A DNA stretch of 64,000 bases from JBDWFY01 sp965275915 (GCA_965275915.1 CBDHYI010000007.1:1984001-2048000), one strand, 5' to 3'; counted from the first letter of the stretch, positions 18,032 to 27,838 are shown. Notes: a model not told the origin generated them from the sequence alone. Translations and numbers: made by a program.

Positions 18032-19438
18032 ATGACGACGCGCAAGGCCGCAATCGATGCGGCGTCCAGATATTTCAACAAGGGTGAGTTCCGGGTCGAA
18101 CTGGCCGAGAGGGTGGCGGTTCGCACGTCCAGTCGGGAAGAAGAACATCGGGGTGAACTGATACGCTATCTGGACGACCTGATGCGTGTGCGCTTCGAAA
18201 CGATGGGCTTCTCGGTTGAGCTTCATCCAAACGTGCTGCTCGAGCGGGCACCTTTCCTGGTGGCGAAACGCATCGAGGACCCGGCGTTGCCCACATTGTT
18301 TTGTTACGGACACGGCGACACGGTTCCGGGAGAAGACGGCAACTGGAGCGAGGGACGTGATCCGTGGACCCTGGATGTTGCACACTCCCCGTCGGGCGAA
18401 CGATGGTATGGTCGCGGCACGGCGGACAACAAGGCCCAGCACGCCATTAACATGGAGGCCTTGCGCCATGTCATCGAAACCCGCGGCCGTCTTGGCTACA
18501 ACGTCACGTTCCTGATCGAAACGGCGGAAGAGATGGGCTCGCCCGGGCTCGCCGAGTTCTGCCGCGAGAACCGCGATATGTTGGCCGCAGATCTCCTGAT
18601 CGCCTCTGACGGTCCCCGCTTTTCACCCGACGGTCCGGACATCAAGCTCGGGACCCGCGGAGGACTGAACCTGCGGTTCAGACTGGATTATCGCGAGGGC
18701 GGTCACCATTCCGGCAATTGGGGCGGCCTGCTTGCCAATCCGGCGATCGTGCTCATGCATGCGCTCACCACCCTGGTAAGCCGCAAAGGTGAAATTCTGC
18801 ATCCCGGCTTAAAACCCGAAGCAATAAAAAGTTCCGTGCGCGATGCTCTGTCCAGCGTTACGGTTACTTCAGGACCCGGCGATCCGAAGATCGATCCCTG
18901 GTGGGGCGAACCGGGGTTGAGCGGGGCCGAAAAGGTGTTCGGCTGGAACACGTTCGAGGTATTGTCCTTCATCTCCGGCGACCCTGAAAAGCCGCAGAAC
19001 GCGGTTCCTCCCTTCGCGGAGGCTGTTTGTCAGATCCGATTTGTGGTCGATACGGATCCCGATACTTTCCTGCCTCTGATCCGCAAGCATCTTCAGGACA
19101 AAGGCTTTGCCGGCATTACCGTCGAGCCCGCCCGCATGTCGATGCTGCGTGCCTCGCGCCTGAACCCGAAGCATCCGGCGGTAGGCTGGGCGGTCAGGTC
19201 GATCGAGAAGACGACCGGGAAGACGGTCACGGTCTTCCCCAATGCGGGCGGCTCGCTGCCGAACGATATCTTTCTCAACATTATCGGCATGCCGACTGTC
19301 TGGGTGCCGCACAGCTATACCGGCTGCTCCCAACACGCCCCGAACGAGCATGTTCTGCCCCACCTGATGAAGGAGGGTCTGGAGATGATGACCGGACTGT
19401 TCTGGGATCTTGGCGAAGGGTTTCCGGAAATGGAATAA
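18032..19438 (+). CDS. M20-family metallopeptidase (dipeptidase/deacetylase type)
   Basis: A 468-residue M20 peptidase. Zinc ligands are visible in CYGHGDTVPGED (His, Asp), GRGTADNKAQ (bridging Asp), ETAEEMGSPG (catalytic Glu-Glu) and the C-terminal CSQHAPNEH (His). The dimerisation lid with GHHSGNWGG is present. Start is the ATG behind CTGGAGG, 29 bp after the deacylase stop, so the two are likely one transcript. The most likely substrates are dipeptides or N-acyl amino acids. Confidence 0.88.
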   Translation: MTTRKAAIDAASRYFNKGEFRVELAERVAVRTSSREEEHRGELIRYLDDLMRVRFETMGFSVELHPNVLLERAPFLVAKRIEDPALPTLFCYGHGDTVPGEDGNWSEGRDPWTLDVAHSPSGERWYGRGTADNKAQHAINMEALRHVIETRGRLGYNVTFLIETAEEMGSPGLAEFCRENRDMLAADLLIASDGPRFSPDGPDIKLGTRGGLNLRFRLDYREGGHHSGNWGGLLANPAIVLMHALTTLVSRKGEILHPGLKPEAIKSSVRDALSSVTVTSGPGDPKIDPWWGEPGLSGAEKVFGWNTFEVLSFISGDPEKPQNAVPPFAEAVCQIRFVVDTDPDTFLPLIRKHLQDKGFAGITVEPARMSMLRASRLNPKHPAVGWAVRSIEKTTGKTVTVFPNAGGSLPNDIFLNIIGMPTVWVPHSYTGCSQHAPNEHVLPHLMKEGLEMMTGLFWDLGEGFPEME

Positions 19439-19969
19439 CCCGGACAGGCCGCAAGTCGTTTGCCAGTGTCGAAATATCGGTCGTTATATCGGCGCTCTGT
19501 CGAGATGTCCCGGCACCGAAGATCGGCGGCTGTTCACCAGCGCCGGCTCACTGTCAGATCAGATGGAAAAGCATGCAACATGGGCTGGATAGCCCGCTTT
19601 TCACACCCTTCCCGGCAGCTTTTTGCCGTTTGATCCACCATTTCAAGGACATTTATGGGCCCACACACCAGAAGTGTTTATTGTCGGTATTTCGTAGAGA
19701 TTTCATAGCGAAGTGAGCGCGCTGCAACTAAAGCTGGTAAGAATTTTATGTATTTTCAAAGAGTTTAATTTCGATTTTAGTTTCGTGCCTACACTCAGCG
19801 AGTGTATGAATTAAAAAAATATGCCATAAATTGAAAATTTACTTGTTAAGTACTTTGTTAACGCAAAGATATTTAACTTGACTTACGTAAATGCAGAAAC
19901 TTCGGATCTGCAAACGGATCGTCTTGTCCGAAGGTCACCATCTTCAATCTTGGGGGGATTGATTGTGTC
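19439..19969. other. Gene-free 531-bp interval before the chemotaxis receptor
   Basis: No coding frame was judged convincing here. The left half is ordinary GC content; the right half (about 19735-19880) is markedly AT-rich and presumably holds the chemoreceptor promoter. I could not identify a clear sigma-28 or sigma-70 promoter with confidence. Confidence 0.5.
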
Positions 19970-21976
19970 ATGCTAAAGAACATTCCTGTTACCATCAAAA
20001 TTTTCAGCGGATTTGGGATAATTCTGCTTCTTCTTGTCGTCACGGGCGGCACCGGGGCGTTCAATCTCAAGGACGGCAGCGATCAATTCAAACGATACCG
20101 GTCGATCGCATTGCAGTCCAATCAGGCAGGCCGTGTTCAGGCCAATCTTCTGGAAACCCGGCTCGCGGTGAAGAACTTCATTATCAGCGGGTCGGAAGAA
20201 GCGATTGAGACGGTGCAGAAGCGCGCTTCAGCCACATTGGCGCTAACGGCAAAACTTGAGGAACTTGTCGATGACGATGCAAAGCGTGCGATCGTTTCGA
20301 CAGCAACAGGGGAGCTGCAACAATATAGAGATGCGTTTAATGAAGTGACGTCTCTGCAGGACACCAGGAACGCCCTTGTTCGTGGTACGCTGGATGTGGT
20401 CGGGCCTCAGATTGAACGCAACCTCACGGCAGTGATGAAAAGCGCCTACGAAGACAACGATGCCAAAGCCGCATATTACGCAGGAAACGTTCAGCGCAAT
20501 CTCTTGCTGATGCGGCTTTACGCCGGAAAGTTCCTAATCTCCAACGCCCAGTCAGATTACGACCGGGCGGCCTCAGAGTCTGAAGGGTTTACGAAAAACT
20601 ACGAAATCCTGATGGCTTCCCTCGAAAATCCGAAACGGAGAGAACTCACGCAAGAGGCGGAGAAGCTTCACCTGGAGTATGTCGCGGTCTTCAATCAGGT
20701 TCGCGAGACAATTTTCAAGCGGAACACCATTATCTCCGGAACGCTCGACACGGTCGGACCGAAAGTCGCCTCGGAAATGGAGGACCTGAAGCTTGCCGTT
20801 AAGTCAGAGCAGGATGTCCTTGGTCCGAAAACGACCGCGGCGCTTGAGTCAGCAGTCACGATCACAATCGCAATTATCGTTTTCAGCATCCTGCTGGGCG
20901 TGGTCGCCGCATGGTTTATCGGAATGGGTATCTCCAAACCGATCTCGTCCATCACGACCTCAATGAAGTCGCTGGCTGAAGGAGACAAGTCAGCCGAAAT
21001 TCCGGATCAGAACCGGAAAGACGAAGTCGGACTGATGGCTGCTGCTGTTCAGGTCTTCAAAGACAATATGATCAAAGCCGAGGAGCTGTCGGCACGTGAA
21101 GCTCAGGAAGCTGAAACACGGCAGGCGCGTTCGCAGCTCATCGAACAGCTGACGCAGGATTTTGATGAGAGCGTTTCTGAACTGCTTGGCGCAGTCGCCA
21201 GTGCATCGACGGAAATGGAAACGACAGCGACATCCATGTCAGACATTGCGAGCAAGACGAACGACCGGGCGTCAACTGTGGCAAATGCTGCGGAAAATGC
21301 CTCTGCCAACGTTCAAACGGTCGCCGGCGCGTCAGAGGAATTGAGCAGCTCAATCCAGGAAATCTCCCGTCAGGTGTCTCAGTCTGCCGCTATCGCCGGG
21401 CGCGCGGTCGAACAAGCGACCAGCACCGACAAGCAAGTTCAGGGGCTGGCGGTTGCTGCGCAACGGATTGGCGATGTCATCAAGTTGATCTCAGATATTG
21501 CCGAACAGACCAATCTCCTGGCGCTTAACGCCACGATTGAAGCTGCGCGGGCAGGCGAAGCCGGCAAGGGCTTTGCTGTGGTTGCAGCGGAAGTAAAAGA
21601 GCTGGCCAGCCAGACTGGTAAAGCAACTGAGGAAATCGGGCAGCAGATCGCCAGCATTCAGGCTGAAACCGAAGGGGCTGTTACCGAAATTCAGAGCATC
21701 GGCAAGACCATTGCCGAAATCAATGAGATCGCTTCCACCATTGCCACGGCGGTCGAGCAACAGAGTTCAGCAACCCGGGAAATTGCACAGAATGTTGAGC
21801 AGGCCGCCACTGGAACCGGTGACGTGACGAGCAACATCATGGAAGTCACAAAGGCTGCCAGCGAAACCGGAGCCGCGGCGACGCAAGTGACCGGCACAGC
21901 CACCGAACTCAGCAGCAAGTCCGAACAGCTCAAGGCACAAGTTGAAGAGTTCCTCGCCGAGGTCCGTGCGGCGTAA
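19970..21976 (+). CDS. Methyl-accepting chemotaxis protein
   Basis: A 668-residue receptor with an N-terminal membrane span (residues about 11-30), a long helical periplasmic sensor of roughly 265 residues (HBM-like, inferred from helical repeats), a second span near 295-320, a HAMP domain (GISKPISSITTSMKSLAEGD, about 322-375) and a cytoplasmic signalling coiled coil. The kinase-contact hairpin is EQTNLLALNATIEAARAGE, nearly invariant in the family. No CheR-binding pentapeptide is visible at the C-terminus. The start ATG is behind a GGGGGGA stretch. It stands alone, with no che genes nearby. Confidence 0.95.
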   Translation: MLKNIPVTIKIFSGFGIILLLLVVTGGTGAFNLKDGSDQFKRYRSIALQSNQAGRVQANLLETRLAVKNFIISGSEEAIETVQKRASATLALTAKLEELVDDDAKRAIVSTATGELQQYRDAFNEVTSLQDTRNALVRGTLDVVGPQIERNLTAVMKSAYEDNDAKAAYYAGNVQRNLLLMRLYAGKFLISNAQSDYDRAASESEGFTKNYEILMASLENPKRRELTQEAEKLHLEYVAVFNQVRETIFKRNTIISGTLDTVGPKVASEMEDLKLAVKSEQDVLGPKTTAALESAVTITIAIIVFSILLGVVAAWFIGMGISKPISSITTSMKSLAEGDKSAEIPDQNRKDEVGLMAAAVQVFKDNMIKAEELSAREAQEAETRQARSQLIEQLTQDFDESVSELLGAVASASTEMETTATSMSDIASKTNDRASTVANAAENASANVQTVAGASEELSSSIQEISRQVSQSAAIAGRAVEQATSTDKQVQGLAVAAQRIGDVIKLISDIAEQTNLLALNATIEAARAGEAGKGFAVVAAEVKELASQTGKATEEIGQQIASIQAETEGAVTEIQSIGKTIAEINEIASTIATAVEQQSSATREIAQNVEQAATGTGDVTSNIMEVTKAASETGAAATQVTGTATELSSKSEQLKAQVEEFLAEVRAA

Positions 21977-21983
21977 CAATTCG

Positions 21984-22014
21984 GCGGGGGAGCTGCCGTT
22001 TGCAACTTCCCCGC
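21984..22014 (+). terminator. Weak hairpin downstream of the chemoreceptor
   Basis: GCGGGG and CCCCGC arms separated by 19 bases, starting 8 bp after the stop codon. There is no strong T run, so termination is only possible. Confidence 0.35.
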
Positions 22015-22080
22015 AGATTTCTGCAAAAACAACGGTTCAAACAAACAACAGCGCAGGCGAATTCATAGCCAGGGGATCGG

Positions 22081-22111
22081 CCGGAGGCAAAACCATCATT
22101 TGTGCCTCCGG
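22081..22111. repeat. Strong hairpin upstream of the integrase remnant
   Basis: Nine-base arms CCGGAGGCA and TGCCTCCGG with a 13-base loop (AAA and TTTG extend it). It lies between the chemoreceptor and the integrase fragment. No T run follows, so its role is unclear; it may mark the edge of the island. Confidence 0.45.
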
Positions 22112-22123
22112 TGCGCGCTCCGG

Positions 22124-22462
22124 ATGCCGAAGCTCACACTGGCAAATGCCTTGGTTGCCGGTGTAAAGCCGGCCCCGCAAAAGCATCTTGACTGCCGGGA
22201 TACTAGAAAGCTCGGGCCTCATTTACGAGTGACACCGGCAAGTGTCAAATCATGGGCAGTCAGATACAGTATTCCCGGAACCGAGACGCAATCTCGTTTT
22301 ATGACTGGAGTCTACCCCGCTGTTTCGCTGGTAGTGGCAAGGACGAAGCGAAAGCACGTGAAGTCCATATCGAACTGGATCCACCAGATAGTCGGTCCTT
22401 CGAAGAGGTATTCCCTTTGGATTGGGGAACCGAGCCTGCAGAAACGTGAAATCCACCGTTAA
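22124..22462 (+). pseudogene. N-terminal fragment of a phage/island tyrosine integrase (DUF4102 type)
   Basis: The frame from MPKLTLANAL reads like the N-terminal arm-binding domain of P4-type integrases: LRVTPASVKSWAVRY followed by TGVYPAVSLVVART. After that the matching reading continues only in another frame (GKDEAKAREV at about 22336), indicating a frameshift, and no catalytic domain follows before the RHS gene. It is a remnant that suggests the RHS region was once, or was next to, an integrative element. Confidence 0.6.
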
Positions 22463-22656
22463 AAACAGTGACGGAACAGCGGTAGTGACCGTGTCTTAAT
22501 CGGGCCGGTTTTCCATTTCAGATTTGTCCATTCTCAACTAATGCGTGTTTTGTGGAAAACGAAACCCTCTCGCCGTGACTGCTATTTCTGATTGTACGAA
22601 TCCATGTTAGCTCGGAAAAAGATTTCGATTATTCATTTTTTGAAGGAGCGTGCTTT

Positions 22657-24735
22657 ATGCGGTTTCGTCCAACTCTTTCTGCAATTTCAAGATCATTTCT
22701 TCCTTTCAATTCACCGAAAGAGCCACAGAGACGACCGATTGGAAAGACTCCTGTGTGGGCGACAATGCTGGGCGGTTTCCTGTTGTCTACGACGGCCGTT
22801 TCTGCCCAGGATGTGACGACCTACACCTATGATGAGGACCGGGCGGGCTACAGGAATATCGGCCGGCTGACAACGGTCGCAAACGGTGCGGCGACGATCC
22901 GCAAGGATTATACGGCCCGGGGACTGCTGGCCCGGGAAGCCTGGGATGTGGACAGTCAGACCTATGAACGCACCTATAGCTATGACAGTGCGACGCGCCT
23001 GATCCGCAGACAATTCTCCGACGGAGAAGTGTGGCCCTCTGCGAGCGGCAGCTACACCTATGACAGCGGCGGTCAGCTGACCTCCATTCCCGGTGTGATC
23101 AGCGAGATCACCTATAATGCCAATCAGGACCCTGTTCGGATGGTGTTCTCCAACGGGGTGAGCACGGACTATACCTATGATGGTGACCGTCTGTGGCTTC
23201 TGGGCTCGCAGACCTCCGCCGGTGTGACCGCCCTGTTCGATGAGACCTATACCAGGGACGATATGGGCCGGATGACGAAGGTGCGGTCGAACCGGAGCAA
23301 AGGCAACTGGGACTATGCTTATGATGAGCTCGACCAGCTCCTGAGCGCCACCAACCTTGACGATGCGACCCTGACCCAGAGCTTCACCTATGATGAAGCG
23401 GGCAACATGACCTATAACTCGGCGCTGGGCAGCTATAGCTATCCCGCCGCCACGGCTCCCCGTCCGCATGCGCCGACCGATGTGGCGGGCCAGGCTCTGA
23501 CCTATGACAGGAACGGCAACATGCTGAGCGGCATGGGCCGGACGATTGTCTATGATGCTGCGGACCGTCCCGTCACGGTGACGGCCAATGGCCAGACGAC
23601 GACCTATGTCTATGGTCCGGACGACAAGCGTCTGAAGAAAATCACCGGCGGGGTGACCACACTTTATCTTGGTGACGATGAGGAGCATCTGTCGGATGGG
23701 ATGGTGATCAAGCATATTGACGGCACGGTTCGGCGGGTCGGGTCTGTCTCCAACTGGATGCACCGGGATCACCTGTCTTCGGTTCGGCTGATGACGGATG
23801 CCACCGGCACGCAGATTGCGGAAAACCGCTACCGTCCTTACGGCGAGCGCACGGATGTGCAGCTTGCTGTGAACACACCGCGGGAAAGCAAGGGCTGGAT
23901 CGGAGAGCGGGATGATCCCGAGACGGGCCTGACCTACCTCAACGCCCGCTACTACGACCCCGCCCTTGGCCGCTTCATCACTCCCGACTGGTTCGACCCA
24001 ATTAAACCGGGCGTGGGCACCAACCGCTATGCCTACGGCATGAACAACCCGATCATGCTCAAGGACCCATCAGGGAACAGAATTGATGATTTCAATGAAA
24101 TTGGACCCCTGGGAAGACTGACCGGTGCAAGAAATGCAGGCGAATTTGACTCTTTCAGACGTGTCGCAAACTCAGATGTCGAATTCAACGGACACCAAGA
24201 CCGGCTAGATGGTGTCACCAAAGCCAACTATGACTGGGAAGATTTTGAGCGACACATCCAGGCTGATGCGCCCCAAGATGCCGTAAGTCCGGTTGATCTT
24301 GTCGGTGGCGGGTTTGCGGTTGCAAAAGCGGGTACGAGTATTCTTGTGAATGCTGGTTCTAAGTATCTTTCAAAGGAAGGCGTAAAGAATGTTGATGAAG
24401 CTTTCGATGCTGCGGTTGCAGCAAGAGATGAAGTTGTTGGAGCACTAAGAAACCTCTCCAAAACTCAGCAGGAAAAGGTTTCTACAGTGGTCGGTGGGGT
24501 CAATATCAAATCTGGTAAAGTTGCAGTTGGTGTAAAACGTCGGGGAGAATGTAGAGGCAAGTGTGCTGAAGATATTGTTACAGATCTTCTTGGTGGAAAC
24601 CCCAAAGACGTATTATTGACAGGTGCTATAAGACCGAAGATCAGACCTCATAAGAGCGATGTAGTGCCGGTTTGTAAAAGGTGTCAGGGTACGTTCTCAA
24701 AGGATCAATTTCCCCCAGACACGTTGTTTGACTGA
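22657..24735 (+). CDS. RHS-repeat protein with C-terminal deaminase-like toxin tip
   Basis: A 692-residue RHS/YD-repeat protein. A signal-like hydrophobic stretch (about residues 33-50, ending AVSAQ) is followed by many YD repeats (YTYDSGGQL, YDELDQLL and others) and the RHS core end (GLTYLNARYYDPALGRF, DPSGN near residue 470). The roughly 215-residue tip after DPSGN is variable. Its last 80 residues hold a CAE motif (636-638) and PVCKRC (C673, C676), the zinc-site pattern of the deaminase superfamily seen in bacterial toxins of the YwqJ type, where Cys replaces the usual His of HAE. The tip DNA is more AT-rich than the core. A candidate immunity gene follows 15 bp later. Start has AAGGAG upstream. 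Confidence 0.85.
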   Translation: MRFRPTLSAISRSFLPFNSPKEPQRRPIGKTPVWATMLGGFLLSTTAVSAQDVTTYTYDEDRAGYRNIGRLTTVANGAATIRKDYTARGLLAREAWDVDSQTYERTYSYDSATRLIRRQFSDGEVWPSASGSYTYDSGGQLTSIPGVISEITYNANQDPVRMVFSNGVSTDYTYDGDRLWLLGSQTSAGVTALFDETYTRDDMGRMTKVRSNRSKGNWDYAYDELDQLLSATNLDDATLTQSFTYDEAGNMTYNSALGSYSYPAATAPRPHAPTDVAGQALTYDRNGNMLSGMGRTIVYDAADRPVTVTANGQTTTYVYGPDDKRLKKITGGVTTLYLGDDEEHLSDGMVIKHIDGTVRRVGSVSNWMHRDHLSSVRLMTDATGTQIAENRYRPYGERTDVQLAVNTPRESKGWIGERDDPETGLTYLNARYYDPALGRFITPDWFDPIKPGVGTNRYAYGMNNPIMLKDPSGNRIDDFNEIGPLGRLTGARNAGEFDSFRRVANSDVEFNGHQDRLDGVTKANYDWEDFERHIQADAPQDAVSPVDLVGGGFAVAKAGTSILVNAGSKYLSKEGVKNVDEAFDAAVAARDEVVGALRNLSKTQQEKVSTVVGGVNIKSGKVAVGVKRRGECRGKCAEDIVTDLLGGNPKDVLLTGAIRPKIRPHKSDVVPVCKRCQGTFSKDQFPPDTLFD

Positions 24736-24750
24736 TGGTTGAGGCAAGTC

Positions 24751-25299
24751 ATGTTTGCGAATTTGGAAAAGATAGATTGGTCTAAACTAAGGCAGGCACA
24801 TGGCGATGCCAGCCTTGTACCAACAGCAATTCAAGAGTTGATTTCCAATGATAGTGACAAGAGAGAAGCGGCATATTGGAAATTAGACAATTATATCGTG
24901 TTACAATCTGATTTGTACGAATCTGCTTACTACGTAATCCCTTTTTTGTTGGAAATTTTGAAATCGGATTCGACGGTTGGTCGAGAGCACGTTTATGCGC
25001 TTTTGTCGGAGATAGCAAACGGATATGCGCCAGAGAACATAACTATAAATATTAATAATAAAAATGTTCCGCTGGGAGATGCTTGTCGATCACTCGTTTC
25101 AGATAGCGTTCAGTTATATTTGTCTGAAGTTGAGAATAAAGATTCCGAATTTAGAAGCTCTGCATTGGATTTATTGATGACATTGAAAGAAAAATCAGAA
25201 TTGATCAAAGAGAGGATCAACGCTCTGTTGTTGACGGAAAGAGATTCCGAGGTAGCTGACCTACTACGAGAAGTGATCAGAGAACTCGATGAAAAATAA
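24751..25299 (+). CDS. Candidate immunity protein for the deaminase-type toxin (HEAT-like helical repeats)
   Basis: A 182-residue, mostly helical protein with repeat-like helices (REAAYWKLDNYIV, AYYVIPFLLEIL, FRSSALDLLMTLKEK) resembling HEAT-type immunity proteins. It starts at an ATG with GAGG six bases upstream, 15 bp behind the toxin gene. AT-rich composition matches the toxin tip rather than the RHS core. Immunity role is inferred from position and fold type. Confidence 0.7.
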   Translation: MFANLEKIDWSKLRQAHGDASLVPTAIQELISNDSDKREAAYWKLDNYIVLQSDLYESAYYVIPFLLEILKSDSTVGREHVYALLSEIANGYAPENITININNKNVPLGDACRSLVSDSVQLYLSEVENKDSEFRSSALDLLMTLKEKSELIKERINALLLTERDSEVADLLREVIRELDEK

Positions 25300-25430
25300 T
25301 ACTGCTGCAATATGGATCCTAAATTTTTTGGGAGCTGCTTGAAAGTTAGGCAGAGGAACAGAGCGAACTAGCTGTTACGCAGGGCAACGTTGAATTAGAC
25401 GCGAAACCGGAAGAATTTGAAACTTGGCCC

Positions 25431-26510
25431 AAGGGCAACTGGGACTATGCTTATGATGAGCTCGACCAGCTCCTGAGCGCCACCAATCTGGATGATACGA
25501 CCCTGACCCAGAGCTTCACCACCTATGATGAAGCGGGCAACATGACCTATAACTCGGCGCTGGGCAGCTATAGCTATCCCGCTGCCACCGCTCCCCGTCC
25601 GCGTGCGCCGACCGATGTGGCGGGCCAGGCTCTGACCTATGACAGGAACGGCAACATGCTGAGCGGCATGGGCCGGACGATTGCCTATGATGCTGCGGAC
25701 CGTCCCGTCACGGTGACGGCCAATGGCCAGACGACGACCTATGTCTATGGTCCGGACGACAAGCGTCTGAAGAAAATCACCGGCGGGGTGACCACACTTT
25801 ATCTTGGTGACGATGAGGAGCATCTGTCGGATGGGACGGTGATCAAGCATATTGACGGCACGGTTCGGCGGGTCGGGTCTGTCTCCAACTGGATGCCCAA
25901 TTAAGCGGATAATGGGATCACCTGTCTTCGGTTCGGCTGATGACGGATGCCACCGGCACGCAGATTGCGGAAAACCGCTACCGTCCTTACGGCGAACGCA
26001 CGGATGTGCAGCTTGCGGTGAACACGCCCCGGGAAAGCAGGGGCTGGATCGGAGAAAGAGACGATCCCGAAACGGGCCTGACCTACCTCAACGCCCGACT
26101 ACTACGACCCCGCCCTTGGCCGCTTCATCACCCCCGACTGGTTCGACCCCACCGACCGGGGCGTGGGCACCAACCGTTATGCCTACGGCATGAACAACCC
26201 GATCATGCTCAAGGACCCATCAGGGAACAGGGTCAACACTACCGGGCCCTTGGGCAATTTGGATGGCAGTGGCTCATCACGCGCCAAAGCAAACAAGACT
26301 GCTGGCGGCATATTCGTCAGAGGTTCCAGTAAAAGGGCCAACAGCAGGCCCGATCGTATGACCGATCCGATCTGGAAAGAAGCAAAATGCAGGATTTGTC
26401 CGGGTCGTGTGGGGTCTCCATTAGTTGGCCAAGTTCCCAATTACGATAGAATGACTCCGGCTGAAGTAGATCAGCTTGAAGGCGAACTACAGAGCCTCCT
26501 ACTCAGATAG
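25431..26510 (+). pseudogene. Duplicated, frameshifted RHS core with a different C-terminal tip
   Basis: 25431-26230 is a near-identical copy of the intact RHS core (23300-24080). It differs by an in-frame ACC insertion near 25520, a roughly 14-bp insertion near 25898 that creates a stop (ends WMPN), and one extra A near 26098. The last two changes add up to 15 bases, so the original frame returns. The segment from 26163 reads through RYAYGMNNP and DPSGN into an unrelated 90-residue tip (with a CRICPG motif) ending at 26510. It has no signal peptide or N-terminal half and is best seen as a displaced orphan cassette. Confidence 0.8.
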
Positions 26511-26529
26511 CAGTACAGTATATTCGCTA

Positions 26530-26802
26530 ATGAGGCTGTTTAATGAATCGGCTGAAGAAGGTGGTGCGGCTGAAGGTGATGCAGATGCCGATGGAGTAAA
26601 TAATGAAGTTGAAGACCCGTGGAGCAGAAAACCTAAAAGTCTTCAAGATGAGATGGCGCTGTATGCCGCAAAGGAAGGATATGGTGAGGTGATTATCGAA
26701 GATTTAGGTGACGAAAGATATAAGGGAATGGACAAGGTGGAAGTGAAAGTGAAATCCGATAGCGGTAAAGATTCTGTGGTCCACTACGTCCCGAGATCCT
26801 AA
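26530..26802 (+). CDS. Short toxin-tip-like protein or fragment
   Basis: A 90-residue acidic protein from an ATG at 26530; the same frame is open back to 26476. The order KSLQDEMALYAAKEG, then KGMDKVEVKVKS, then DSVVHYV is like the C-terminal domain of some polymorphic toxins (type 24-like, from memory). There the VHYV segment is followed by a further basic stretch that is absent here, so this may be a truncated tip. It overlaps or abuts the preceding tip in another frame, suggesting a frameshifted remnant. Confidence 0.4.
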   Translation: MRLFNESAEEGGAAEGDADADGVNNEVEDPWSRKPKSLQDEMALYAAKEGYGEVIIEDLGDERYKGMDKVEVKVKSDSGKDSVVHYVPRS

Positions 26803-26913
26803 GACCGGAGCAGGTATGGACTATAAATTTAAGAAACACAGTACAGATTAGAAAATAGCGAGACTTATCACTTTGGAAATCTAGAACAGCAAAAATCGCT
26901 GTGGGGAACGATA

Positions 26914-27327
26914 ATGCGAGTAGTTTGCAATTTAAAAGAAGTTGATGCCTTGTCGGGGGGAAAAGCTTCCGAGCGGGTAAAGTATTATATAAATAATCCT
27001 GATGGTGAAGTAGATCTTCAAATTGATAGAGAATATGTTGTTTATGGTGTGATATTTAGGCAAAATAGTCCTTGGTATTATATTTGTTCTGATGAATTTG
27101 ATGATTATCCGAAACCATATGCTTCCGAATTTTTTAGTGTTACAGACAAACATCTTTCGATGTACTGGAGTCTTGCAACCGAAATTTTGAGAGATGGGAG
27201 GGTATATTCAGCACTTGTTTTTGATGAATGGGCTGCGGATCGATCCTTTTATGAGCGTTTGGTAGATGGTGATGCATACGCGGAGAATACATTTGCGAAA
27301 TACAGAAAACTAATAGATCAAGAATAG
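26914..27327 (+). CDS. Candidate immunity protein
   Basis: A 137-residue, AT-rich gene of unknown family. The protein is acidic with many aromatic residues (REYVVYGVIF, SPWYYICSDEF), a style common to immunity proteins. It sits between RHS fragments, 111 bp after the toxin-tip-like gene, and would be its immunity partner by position. No recognised motif. Confidence 0.5.
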   Translation: MRVVCNLKEVDALSGGKASERVKYYINNPDGEVDLQIDREYVVYGVIFRQNSPWYYICSDEFDDYPKPYASEFFSVTDKHLSMYWSLATEILRDGRVYSALVFDEWAADRSFYERLVDGDAYAENTFAKYRKLIDQE

Positions 27328-27349
27328 AAGCATCACCCACAGTTCTCCG

Positions 27350-27459
27350 CCATTCCCGGTGTGATCAATGAGATCACCTATAATGCCAATCAGGACCCTG
27401 TGCGGATGGTTTTCTCCAAGGGGGTGAGCACGGACTATACCTACGATGGCGACCGTTCG
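27350..27459 (+). repeat. RHS core scrap (third copy)
   Basis: About 110 bp nearly identical to 23084-23195 of the intact RHS gene, from the CATTCCCGGTGTGATCA segment to TACGATGGCGACCGT. It is wedged between two AT-rich small genes, showing that cassettes were exchanged by recombination in the core. Confidence 0.85.
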
Positions 27460-27838
27460 TGATTGTCATAATGGAGTGGGTGAATTGTGCTTGGAACAAG
27501 AGTATATCATCGAATATTTGAGGCAGGTCGGGCTGCATACTCCAGAATATCTTACTAATGATAATTTCGTAGATGAGATCGGCAGACTGGGTTTTGAGCT
27601 GCCTGCAAAAAATCACTATTCGGTTTATGCAAAATACTTCGCAGAGCGCTGGAGTTCGTTGGGAAAACTGGTGCCAATTGCAAAATCGGAAACAGACGAT
27701 GATGTGTTAGCTATAAAATTTGCAGATGCGAAACCGTATATTGTTGTTGTTCATGACTATTCTGACGTCACGTCTCAGGATGTTAAAATTTATAGAAATT
27801 TGTGTGATTGGCTCAGCAAACAAAATAGTAAAATCTAA
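27446..27838 (+). CDS. Candidate immunity protein (displaced)
   Basis: A frame of up to 130 residues. The first ATG is inside the RHS scrap, so the native start may be lost or be the TTG of LEQEYIIEYL near 27490. The protein has an acidic helical N-half and a hydrophobic strand near the C-terminus (KPYIVVVHDY). It is AT-rich, like other immunity candidates here. No family recognised. Confidence 0.45.
   Translation: MATVRDCHNGVGELCLEQEYIIEYLRQVGLHTPEYLTNDNFVDEIGRLGFELPAKNHYSVYAKYFAERWSSLGKLVPIAKSETDDDVLAIKFADAKPYIVVVHDYSDVTSQDVKIYRNLCDWLSKQNSKI

Noticed and set aside
22000..22260. Duplicate of the tRNA-Arg 3' end as the left attachment site of the RHS island
   Set aside because: I looked for the T-arm/acceptor sequence here and found no match.
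22711..23772. 353-codon minus-strand frame under the RHS gene
   Set aside because: Complement of the YD-repeat region, whose plus frame is clearly coding.
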